DNA of 12,015 nt from Baffinella frigidus (lineage: Eukaryota > Cryptophyceae > Cryptomonadales > Baffinellaceae). Below the pieces are notes generated by a model, which was not told the DNA's origin, made no database searches, and saw only the letters and a program-made list of their open reading frames with translations. Positions 1 through 5,437 of this stretch are shown here, piece after piece. Numbering within the stretch: the stretch's first letter is position 1; each line of letters begins with the position of its first letter. Made by a program: the position numbers and the translations under genes. The stretch is from assembly GCA_026770585.1 (NCBI GenBank), contig MU646317.1:1333297-1345311 (forward strand). The letters run 5' to 3'.

Positions 1-10
1 CACATCATCC

Positions 11-135
11 AACCCCCAAAGAATCCTGAACACTAAACCCCCCAAACCCTTCAACCCCCAAAGAATCTTGAACTCTAAACCCCCAACCCCTTCAACCCCC
101 AAAGAATCCTGAACCCTAAACCCCCCAACCCCTCC
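11..135. repeat. C-rich tandem repeat, about 42-bp unit, three copies
   Basis: Three successive units begin at 11, 53 and 94 with AACCCCCAAAGAATC and run through CTAAACCCCCC to a CTTC or CTCC end. The unit lengths are 42, 41 and about 42 bp. Each contains CCCTAAA-like or CTCTAAA-like heptamers, so the unit looks like a telomeric-type repeat captured in a larger period. No coding potential is seen. Confidence 0.85.
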
Positions 136-192
136 AAGCCCCAAACATCTGAGAAGCGTGGCACGAGAGGAGAGTGAACTTCCTTGACTTCA

Positions 193-225
193 CCTTCAAT
201 TCCACGCTGCTCACCACTCCGACGT
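193..225. repeat. Dispersed 33-bp repeat, copy 1
   Basis: The segment beginning CCTTCAATTCCACGCTGCTC and ending CCACTCCGACGT recurs at 588-620 with a single mismatch. A weaker relative lies near 688-727, and a fragment (CTGCTCTCCACTCCCGAC) near 837-855. Both main copies are preceded by CTGAGRAGCGTGGC, so the duplicated block is longer than the core. In the later copies a GGGTTTAGGG-like tract follows directly. Function unknown. Confidence 0.75.
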
Positions 226-278
226 TCTCTAACGTGTCGGTGTATCGGGACTCAACGATTTGGTGAGAAAGCGCTCTT

Positions 279-345
279 TCCCGCTCCAAAGTTGACGGAT
301 GTGTACAGTAAATCCAGCATGTCAACTTAGGAATAGTCTGCCAAC
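279..345 (+). pseudogene. KLT..Y..P..MST module, copy 1 (decayed)
   Basis: Read from GCTCCAAAG the plus strand gives APKLTDVYSKSSMST followed by stop, E, stop. The same module recurs at 10251-10303, 10823-10880 and 11116-11170 on the plus strand. It also recurs at 5430-5480 and, interrupted, at 5078-5275 on the minus strand. The nucleotide similarity continues past the stop codons into an AACCCGA..GAGGCAGA segment also seen next to the 5430 copy. AAGTTGAC (289-296) and GTCAACTT (321-328) form an inverted pair inside the module. It resembles a terminal piece of a WD40-rich protein only because copies at 10178 and 11046 sit directly after a WD40 blade core. Confidence 0.55.
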
Positions 346-396
346 CCGACTGAGGCAGAAGTAGAAGCCTATTGCACTGCGAGCCAGGATGTTTTA

Positions 397-482
397 CCTT
401 AAGTCAACAAAGCTGATCCTCGGCAGTAAGTTGCCATTTCGTTTAGATGGACCTGCTCTGGGAGCAGGCATTTGACTTAAGG
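397..482. repeat. Short inverted repeat with CTTAAGTCAA arms
   Basis: CCTTAAGTCAA at 397-407 pairs perfectly with TTGACTTAAGG at 472-482. A second hairpin, CCTGCTC/GAGCAGG with a 3-nt loop, lies near 452-468. The arms resemble the TCCCTTAAGTGACCA ends of the fold-back element at 4368-4467, so this may be a diverged relative. No clear target-site duplication is visible. Confidence 0.5.
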
Positions 483-587
483 CGCAAGCTTTCAGGGGGA
501 GTTGACTTAGGCGAAATGTTCTGGCTCCGAGTGTATTGTGTGGCCTAACCCCCACTCACCTGAGGAGCGTGGCCTTTTTGGAGTGTC

Positions 588-620
588 CCTTCAATTCCAC
601 GCTGCTCTCCACTCCGACGT
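588..620. repeat. Dispersed 33-bp repeat, copy 2
   Basis: One mismatch from the copy at 193-225. It leads within a few bases into a GGGTTTAGGG-type tract at 627-682. Confidence 0.75.
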
Positions 621-626
621 CCTGCG

Positions 627-985
627 GTGAGGGTTTAGGGTTTAGGGTGCAGGGTGTAGGGTTAAAGGGTTTAGGGTTTAGGTAATGGCCCTTCAATCCC
701 TCCACGATGCTTTCTAATCCCACGTCCCGTGGTTAAGGTGCGGTAATTCGCCAAGTAATCTGTTATGCGGCCTGCTTCAAACTTAGGCTGCCCGAAGCAA
801 TTCCTCCTATGCTATCTCCTACTAGAACCCAACTGTCTGCTCTCCACTCCCGACATCTTTCGGGCAGGGGCTTAGGGGTGAGGGTTTAGGGTTGGGGGTT
901 TGGGTTTCAGGGGTGAGCGCACCCGGGTGATAGGTTAGTCAACAGTCGGGAAATAGGGATTTTAGGGTTGAGGGTTTAGGGTTTA
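627..985. repeat. Interrupted G-rich telomere-like tracts
   Basis: Blocks of GGGTTTAGGG, GGGTGTAGGG and GGGTTGGGG variants occur at about 627-682, 868-915 and 958-985. They are separated by unique-looking sequence (about 690-850 and 920-957) that holds two weak copies of the 33-bp dispersed repeat. The heptamer is the TTTAGGG telomere type known from plants, many algae and some alveolates, but here it is interstitial and degenerate. Confidence 0.8.
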
Positions 986-1497
986 GGGTGAAGGGTTCGG
1001 GTTTCATGGTTCATGGTTCATGGTTCATGGTTCATGGTTCAGGGTTCAGGGTTCAGCGTCCAGGGTTCGGGGTTTAGGGTTCAGAGTTCAGGGTTTAGCG
1101 TCCAGGGTTCGGGGTTTAGGGTCCAGGGTTCAGGGTTCAGGGTTCAGAGTTCAGGGTTCAGGGTTCAGCGCACAGGGTTCGGGGTTCAGGGTTCAGGGTT
1201 CAGGGTTCAGGGTTCAAGGTTCAGCGTACAGGGTTCAGGGTTCAGGGTTCAGGGTTCAGCGTACAGGGTTTGGGGTTCAGGGTTGAGGGTTCACGTTTGA
1301 GGGTTGAGGGTTGAGGGTAGAGGGTTGAGGGTTGAGGGTTCAGCGTGCAGGGTTTGGGGTTCAGGGTAAAGTGTTTACCCGGGTGAGGGAGCCGCTTGCG
1401 TCCGAGATCGATGATTTGCCTCTCGGGCGTTAGGGGTTTAGGGTTCAGGGTTCAGGGTTCAGGGTTTAGGGTTTAGGGTTTAGGGTTTAGGGTTTAC
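986..1497. repeat. Long G-rich telomere-like heptamer array
   Basis: A nearly continuous 7-bp-period array. TTCATGG occurs five times at 1003-1037. TTCAGGG dominates 1038-1260, with in-phase TTCAGCG variants at 1052, 1164, 1220, 1255 and 1339 and a related TTTAGCG at 1094. GGGTTGA variants fill 1280-1338. After a break at 1374-1435, several perfect TTTAGGG copies run at about 1464-1494. Both subarrays end in TTTACCCGGGTGAGGG followed by GCCGC (about 1372-1394 and 1492-1513). Open frames across it reading VQGSGFR repeats are a by-product of the period and are not annotated as genes. Confidence 0.9.
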
Positions 1498-1512
1498 CCG
1501 GGTGAGGGGGCC

Positions 1513-1582
1513 GCCCACGTCGGAGACTGCGTCCGAGAAGTTCCACACTCGCACCGTCGAATCCTCGCTGCCAGAAACCACG
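1513..1582 (-). pseudogene. WD40 blade fragment (GSEDSTVRVWN core)
   Basis: The minus strand reads SRVVSGSEDSTVRVWNFSDA and continues VSDVGG. This is a textbook end of a WD40 blade: S/T-G-S-x-D-x-T-V-R-V-W. In this frame a stop lies a few codons upstream, and downstream it runs into telomere-like repeat, so it is an isolated blade remnant. The same core recurs on this strand at 1868-1921, 2056-2081, 2280-2306 and 2391-2412. WD40 blades build beta-propeller scaffolds for protein-protein contacts; the parent protein cannot be named. It could instead be a real exon of about 70 bp, but no good splice sites flank it. Confidence 0.6.
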
Positions 1583-1584
1583 CG

Positions 1585-1606
1585 AGAGCTTGATCAACAC
1601 CAGCAC

Positions 1607-1651
<45 letters not shown>

Positions 1652-1739
1652 CGAGCGAGCGAGCGAGAGAGAGGCCTTTGGTGATACCGTGAGAGAGAGA
1701 ATTTTGTCATACCAACTGACCACACCTGCCACACATCAG
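1585..1739 (-). repeat. GA/CT-tract module (inverted relative of 7743-7860)
   Basis: Read on the minus strand, the head GCAGGTGTGGTCAGTTGG (1739-1722) is followed by ATCACCAAAGGCC, then a CT tract (about 1607-1675) and CTCGTGCTGGTGTTGATC. The same order of blocks occurs on the plus strand at 7743-7860. The head is also the start of each unit in the 7881-8855 tandem array. On the plus strand the microsatellite is (GA)n grading into GAGC repeats. Confidence 0.7.
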
Positions 1740-1937
1740 AATGTCAAGTTGAGGCTCCCCCCTTTCAAAAGTGTTTCCTGGTTCAAATAAAACATTGTTG
1801 CGTATGGCAATGGCTCCAAACGCTGACATGTGGCGTGTTTTTTGGGGGAGAATCTCAGAGTTCTCGTCGAAGACTGCGTCTGAGAAGTTCCACACGCGCA
1901 CCGTCGAATCCTCGCTGCGAGAGGGAGTGTTGGACAC
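1707..1937 (-). pseudogene. Short WD40-containing open frame (76 codons)
   Basis: It starts MSNTPSRSEDSTVRVWNFSD and continues AVFDENSEILPQK, so residues 8-22 or so match the WD40 blade end found at 1513-1582. The remaining 50 residues are not recognised. Only one blade end is present, against the usual four to eight blades of a propeller. The Met lies in a 32-bp tandem repeat, and no second blade follows in frame. A decayed fragment is more likely than a gene. Confidence 0.4.
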
Positions 1938-2013
1938 ACCTTCTTAGTACCAGAAGGAGTGTTCGACACACCTTCTTAGCACCAGAGAGAGTGTTGGACA
2001 CACTAGCTACGTC
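1925..2013. repeat. 32-bp tandem repeat, GAGTGTTGGACACAC
   Basis: Units start at 1925, 1957 and 1989, an exact 32-bp period: GAGTGTTSGACACACCTTCT then TAGYACCAGA. Single related copies occur at 2300-2316 and 2352-2371, each close to a GSEDSTV-type blade remnant, so the repeat appears to have travelled with the WD40 pieces. Confidence 0.8.
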
Positions 2014-2055
2014 TTGACTTTCAGGTACAAAATGCTGCTAAAAATACCATCTCGT

Positions 2056-2081
2056 CCGCGACCGCGTCCGAGAAGTTCTAC
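2056..2081 (-). pseudogene. WD40 blade tail remnant (NFSDAVADEM)
   Basis: The minus strand reads NFSDAVADEM, matching the NFSDAV that follows VRVW in the copies at 1513 and 1868. The upstream blade core is missing, so only the post-tryptophan linker is left. Confidence 0.4.
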
Positions 2082-2102
2082 TGAAAAGCCACAGGGGAAG
2101 TT

Positions 2103-2412
2103 TCAGAAAGTAGCGGAAGCATATGCTTCCGCTACTTTGGAGCCATTTTCACCTCCAAAGGCAATTTTCACCCCAAGGACGTGACCAAAATTCGTCAAAA
2201 GGTAACCTACAAGTAATTTTAGTGTCGTGTCCAAGAATTTTGAGACTTCCTCTCTGGCTTTGCAGTAGTTAGTTGCACACACTGTCAAATCCTCGCTGCC
2301 AGTGTTGGACACACCTTTCCAGGACGAGATATCGCTGCCAGTACCCGAGGGGAGTGTTAGACACACTAGCTCTGCCTGAGAACACGCGCGCACCGTCGAA
2401 TCCTCGCTGCCA
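2103..2412 (-). pseudogene. Two decayed WD40 blade ends in one frame
   Basis: In one minus-strand frame GSEDSTVRACSQAE (near 2411-2370) is followed about 30 residues later by GSEDLTVCATNYCKARE (near 2300-2250). The spacing is close to one WD40 blade of about 40 residues. In both copies the expected tryptophan after VRV/TV is gone. The frame is closed by a stop just before TPFGSED upstream. It then continues into an unrecognised tail that runs through the palindrome at 2107-2138. This fits a fossil tandem WD40 array. Confidence 0.45.
2107..2138. repeat. Perfect 32-bp palindrome
   Basis: The arms are AAAGTAGCGGAAGCAT and its exact reverse complement, with no loop, centred between 2122 and 2123. 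TTTGGAGCCATT, a motif shared with several fold-back structures in the window, overlaps the right end at 2136-2147. Confidence 0.95.
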
Positions 2413-2640
2413 AAGGGAGTTCATCTCAGAGAAAGTATCAATTAATGCCTTTCCTACACATTTGGATCTTGCTAATGATAATAAAAGCACGTGTCTTTGC
2501 TGCCAGTAAGCCGCCGCCGTTTGGAGTAGTATGCGCATCTGTTGGCCATACCAAAACAATAAAACAGTGCCATAAGCTGACGGTGCTGGTACAAAACTGT
2601 TCACCTTTTGGAATCGTGTCCAGGAAGGGCGAGAGAACCT
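2413..2640. other. Unassigned interval
   Basis: No domain, RNA gene or clear repeat is recognised here. Short open frames exist on both strands, but none has recognisable motifs. Confidence 0.5.
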
Positions 2641-2848
2641 TGAGGACGCGACCACTGTGTTCTGGAAGGTGCTAGAAGGTCACGACCAGTGTGTTGTGTT
2701 GACGAAGGACACGACCGGTGTGTTGAGGAAGGGCGAAGTGTGTCGAGGAAGAACACGATCAGTGTGTCCAGGAAGAGTAATCAAGAAAAAAAGAAAGAAG
2801 AAGACTGAGAGTACCTTGAGGACGCGACCACTGTGTTCTGGAAGGGCG
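2637..2848. repeat. About 30-bp tandem repeat, GAGGACGCGACCACTGTGTT
   Basis: Diverged copies begin near 2641, 2676, 2705, 2746 and 2819, with the consensus GARGACACGACCASTGTGTT followed by an AGGAAGG-like end. The 33-bp segment at 2637-2669 is repeated exactly at 2813-2845. An A/G-rich stretch (AAGAAAAAAAGAAAGAAGAAG) lies between the fourth and fifth copies. Confidence 0.75.
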
Positions 2849-2887
2849 AAAAACCCAGATCCTGGATCGGTCCGGAGTGCCCCTGCG

Positions 2888-3128
2888 AAGGGTTTGGGGT
2901 TTGGAGTTTCGGATTTGGGGTTTGGGGTTTGGGGTTTGGGGTTTGGGGTTTAGGGTTGAGGGTTTTGGGGTGAGGGGTTAGGGGTTGAGGGGTTAGGGTT
3001 TGGGGTTGAGGGTTTGGGGTTTAGGGTTTGGGTTTCAGGGGTTATGGTTGAGGGTTTAGGGTTCAGGGGTTAGGGGCTAGGGGCTAGGGGTTAGGGGTTA
3101 GGGTTTAGGGTGTAGGGTTCAGGGTTAA
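2888..3128. repeat. G-rich telomere-like tract
   Basis: GGGTTTG and GGTTTGGGG heptamers dominate 2888-2950. They shift to GGGTTGAGGG and GGGGTTAGGG variants, then GGGGCTAGGG near 3070-3090, and end in CAGGGTTAAGCCCTAAACC where the strand polarity flips briefly. Confidence 0.85.
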
Positions 3129-3140
3129 GCCCTAAACCAG

Positions 3141-3195
3141 CTGACGGAGCTCTCGCTGACCAAGCTCGTGCCTGACCGAGCTCGTGCCTGAGGCA
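3141..3195. repeat. 16-bp tandem repeat, CTGACCGAGCTCGTGC
   Basis: Three units at 3141, 3156 and 3172, followed by a truncated CTGAGGCAG. No function is evident. Confidence 0.7.
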
Positions 3196-3366
3196 GAGAA
3201 AGGAACCAATCACGCCCTCTCCCCCCACGGTTTCCGCAACCGTTCAAAAACACGTTCGGGTTTCGGGTTTTCGGACCTGGAACACTTTGGGCACAGCGGC
3301 CTACTCGAGGCTAGAAGTGCGACAATTTTTAAACAGAGCTTCTTTTACAAGTGAAAAAAAAGAGGT

Positions 3367-3384
3367 GTGTAGTAATTTTCACAC
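3367..3384 (+). repeat. GTGTAGTAATTTTCACAC repeat, copy 1
   Basis: The 19 bases 3366-3384 are identical to 8992-9010. A preceding TTTACAAGTG and an AAA..GAG block are also shared with about 8960-8984. Other family members are at 7714-7729 and 9381-9396 (plus) and 9333-9347 (minus). Confidence 0.8.
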
Positions 3385-3399
3385 AAATAGGGGCGTTTG

Positions 3400-3435
3400 G
3401 TCACGTACCTGCGGGATATCCCGCAGGTACGTGAC
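3400..3435. repeat. Perfect 36-bp palindrome
   Basis: GTCACGTACCTGCGGGAT is followed directly by its reverse complement, centred between 3417 and 3418, with no loop. It sits 15 bp after the GTGTAGTAATTTTCACAC repeat. Confidence 0.95.
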
Positions 3436-3867
3436 TAAGCCTGCCCGTGACTGGTACTAAATTTAACAACCCTACATTTAAAATAGTCCCATTTCTAGCC
3501 TCGAGTGGGCCTGGCGCCCGGTGGGAGAATTCGCGTTTGGGGTTGAGGGTTCAGGAGTTTGTGGTTTGGGGTGAGGGTTTGGCTATCGAACTGCCTCTTT
3601 TCCGATTTGGGGTTTGGGATTTTCTAGACCTGGAACACTTTGGGCACTGCGGCCTAGCGGCCAGTGGCTCTAAAAGATTCAGGGGTTGGGTTAGGGTTGA
3701 GGGTTGATTTTTCTTTGGGCCTGGAAAACCTTGGGGGGGGGGGTTCAGACCTGGAAGACCTTTGGCACTGGGGCCTGGCGGCCGGTGGCACCTAGAGGGA
3801 TGATCGTGAATGGCCCTCCACCCCCCTGCCAGACAGGGATTTGTTTGAGATTGGTTTATGGAAGACC

Positions 3868-3880
3868 CGGCGAGAGAGAG

Positions 3881-3922
<42 letters not shown>

Positions 3923-4140
3923 AGAGAGAGGTCTTGATGAAGACCCTCTGAGAGGGAGCGGCGCCCAGACGGATCCCTCCGGGGGCACCTAGAGGGATGA
4001 TCGTCAAGGGCCCTCCACCCCCCTGAGGGAGAGAGTGACGTTATTTTAGACCCAGAGAGAGAGACGTCTTGATTAAGACCAAGCGAGAGAGGCTTTTATG
4101 AAACCCCAGAGAGATAGAGAAGCTTTATTGAAGATAATGC
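3868..4140. repeat. GA tracts with short hairpin-forming spacers
   Basis: (GA)n runs from about 3872 to 3930. The spacer GGTCTTGATGAAGACC (near 3930-3945) can form a 6-bp hairpin. A similar GTCTTGATTAAGAC lies near 4066-4079, and looser versions (GGCTTTTATGAAACCCC, AGCTTTATTGAAGAT) follow. The block GGGATGATCGTSAAKGGCCC, seen at 3798-3817, recurs at 3994-4013 and 4713-4732. Confidence 0.75.
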
Positions 4141-4154
4141 ACCCGAGTGCGGCA

Positions 4155-4321
4155 GAGCTCTGCCGCACTACCCACCAACCCTCACAGTCTGGGCAAATCG
4201 GGGGAAATGGCTCCAAAAATCCCCTTGAAGGCCGTCGGACTCCGACGGCCTCCAAGGGGGTTTGGTGTTTTTGACTTTTTCGATTTGCCCAAGTTGTGAG
4301 GGTTGGTGAACGGCAGCGCTC
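4155..4321. mobile_element. Fold-back element, GAGC-terminal family (167 bp)
   Basis: Left arm from GAGCTCTGCCG through ACCAACCCTCAC, GGGCAAATCG and CCCCTTGAAGGCCGTCGGA. The right arm is its imperfect reverse complement, ending CGATTTGCCC, GTGAGGGTTGGTG, CGGCAGCGCTC. The arms are about 80 bp and the centre is a perfect GCCGTCGGACTCCGACGGC-type palindrome. The right terminus GAGCGCTGCC (minus sense) matches the terminus of the element at 5096-5255. Flanks are CA on the left and TG on the right, each one transition from TA. A separate 24-bp perfect palindrome, AGTGCGGCAGAGCTCTGCCG plus CACT, spans 4146-4169 and overlaps the left end. There is no coding capacity, so it would be non-autonomous. 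Confidence 0.7.
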
Positions 4322-4367
4322 TGGAACCTGCCTGGGGATCGCCCCCCTGCAAGACAGGGGTGTGCTA

Positions 4368-4467
4368 TCCCTTAAGTGACCAACGGGCGAATAATCGCCC
4401 GTGGAAGCCCTAGGCAGGTCCTAGGGCCCTACGGTAGGGTGTATGCGCCTACTGGTCACTTAAGGGA
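4368..4467. mobile_element. TA-flanked fold-back element with three internal hairpins (100 bp)
   Basis: TCCCTTAAGTGACCA at 4368-4382 pairs perfectly with 4453-4467, and TA lies immediately outside both ends (4366-4367 and 4468-4469). Inside the stem are three consecutive hairpins: ACGGGCGA/TCGCCCGT with loop ATAA (4383-4402), GCCCTAGG/CCTAGGGC (4407-4427) and CCCTAC/GTAGGG (4427-4439). The TA flanks fit a Tc1/mariner-type miniature element, but no empty site is visible here. The alternative is a structured RNA or cruciform-forming sequence of other origin. Confidence 0.6.
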
Positions 4468-4562
4468 TACTCTCGCCCTGAGAGACAGGCCTGCATTTCA
4501 CAACCAGCGAGAGGGAGGCTTTTATTGAGACCCTGTGTGCCACCCTGGAGTCATCTTGGGGG

Positions 4563-4650
4563 CAAATCTTAAATCCATCTCCCACAAATGCACTCGGAAT
4601 CCACAAATGCACTCGGTTTCCGAGTGCATTTGTATGGGAGATGACTTAAG
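4563..4650. repeat. Hairpin with duplicated CCACAAATGCACTCGG arm
   Basis: CCACAAATGCACTCGG is present twice in direct orientation (4582-4597 and 4601-4616). It pairs with CCGAGTGCATTTGT at 4620-4633. Outer arms CTTAAATCCATCTCCCA and TGGGAGATGACTTAAG extend the stem. The CTTAAG ends resemble those at 397-482 and 4368-4467. Confidence 0.7.
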
Positions 4651-4739
4651 CAATCATCAATTCGCCCATCAGTTGGCTCCCGGCTGGAGAGAGGCTTTTG
4701 TTAAGACCCAGAGGGATGATCGTGAAGGGCCCTCCGCCG

Positions 4740-4740
4740 C

Positions 4741-4778
<38 letters not shown>

Positions 4779-4791
4779 CGAGCGAGCGAGC

Positions 4792-4823
<32 letters not shown>

Positions 4824-4920
4824 GCGAGAGAGAGAGAGAGAGTAGCTGTATTGAGGAACAGCTGAGCGTGACTGAAGGATACCCCAAAGCTGTAGCGTGA
4901 GGCAGAGAGGAATTTATTTA

Positions 4921-4979
<59 letters not shown>

Positions 4980-4990
4980 CCTTTATTAAG
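4740..4990. repeat. Long GA microsatellites with spacers
   Basis: (GA)n with GAGC interruptions runs from about 4742 to 4842, and pure (GA)n from about 4925 to 4978. The spacer at 4843-4865 contains AGCTGT/ACAGCT arms. GGCTTTTGTTAAGACCC (near 4692) and GGCCTTTATTAAGACCC (near 4979) are further members of the spacer family. Confidence 0.9.
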
Positions 4991-5077
4991 ACCCAGGGAG
5001 AAAGGCCTTTGTGACGTCGGACGAGGTGGTGGGCCTCGCTCTCCCCCACTCGGTTTGACCAAATATTCTCGATTTGA

Positions 5078-5275
5078 CATGCTGGGTTCGCGGTAGAGCG
5101 CTGCTCAGAGAAGTTGGCCACCGGAAAATGGGAAAATGGGGAAATTGGAGCCATTTCGTCCACTTTTGAGAAATTCATGGTACTAAATTTCTCAAAATGG
5201 CTCCAATTTTCCCATTTCCCCATTTTCTGGTAGCCAACTTCTCTGCACAGCGCTCTACACATCCGTCAGCTGTGG
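5078..5275 (-). pseudogene. KLT module interrupted by a fold-back element
   Basis: Left of the insertion GACATGCTGGGTTCGCGGTA (5076-5095) is identical to 5441-5460. Right of it, TACACATCCGTCAGCTGTGG (5256-5275) matches the reverse complement of the copy near 289-310. With the element and one TA set aside, the minus strand has the same module order as the intact copies, with a peptide resembling LTDVYREPSMS. The copy is therefore an older duplicated module, later interrupted. Confidence 0.65.
5096..5255. mobile_element. TA-flanked fold-back element (160 bp, 61-bp terminal inverted repeats)
   Basis: Terminal inverted repeats at 5096-5156 and 5195-5255 match at 55 of 61 positions by hand count. 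The termini read GAGCGCTG and the arms contain TTGGAGCCATTT. TA occurs directly outside both ends (5094-5095 and 5256-5257). The related sequence at 5441-5480 continues without a gap through the insertion point with a single TA, so it is an empty site. This pattern (TA duplication, long inverted repeats, no ORF) is that of non-autonomous elements moved by Tc1/mariner-type DDE transposases. The mobilising enzyme is not in the window. Confidence 0.85.
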
Positions 5276-5437
5276 GCCGAAAAAGAGCCCGGGCTCACCA
5301 AAATCGTGAGACCAAATAGACTGAGACAGAGCTAGGAGAACTCCCCAAACCCTAGAACAGGAATCGGACCGAAGTACTGGGTGTTGCCATCGATCCTCTT
5401 GCTCTGCCTCACTCTCGGGTTGAAAGACTATTTTCAA
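5257..5437 (-). pseudogene. Duplicated coding-like module, downstream copy
   Basis: On the minus strand this repeats the order found at 5437-5600: DGNTQYF (5395-5370), then LTILVSPGSF (near 5310-5283), leading to the KLT module interrupted at 5095. Stops break the frame between the blocks. The plus strand shows the same as shared segments CACCAAAATCGTGAGAC and GAAGTACTGGGTGTTGCCAT. It looks like a direct duplication of about 170-180 bp with decay. Confidence 0.5.

Larger units (their letters stand above)
3274..3810. repeat. Dispersed GACCTGGAACACTTTGGGCAC boxes with telomere-like filler
   Basis: The box is exact at 3274-3294 and 3627-3647. It is diverged at 3748-3768, and a shorter GCCTGGAAAACCTTGGG lies at 3718-3734. 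After the box, GCGGCCTAGCGGCCRGTGGC is shared by the later copies, with a partial relative near 3497-3525. GGGTTTGGGGT-type heptamers occur at 3534-3625 and 3680-3710, and a run of ten G lies near 3733-3743. Confidence 0.65.

Noticed and set aside
1013-1300. Overlapping plus-strand open frames of VQGSGFR-type repeats
   Set aside because: They follow from a 7-bp repeat read in threes (21-bp period). There is no non-repetitive domain, and the same peptide occurs in several frames.
1770-1800. Possible tRNA B box (GGTTCAAAT)
   Set aside because: No A box, acceptor stem or anticodon arm could be placed around it.
4366-4469. The cloverleaf-like stem as a tRNA
   Set aside because: It lacks the GTTCRA arm and normal arm sizes, and the 15-bp closing stem is twice an acceptor stem.
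5186-5207. Resemblance to the dinoflagellate spliced leader (CCATTTTGGCTCAAG)
   Set aside because: Only a short word in a different order (AAAATGGCTCCAA) is shared, and it lies inside a fold-back arm.
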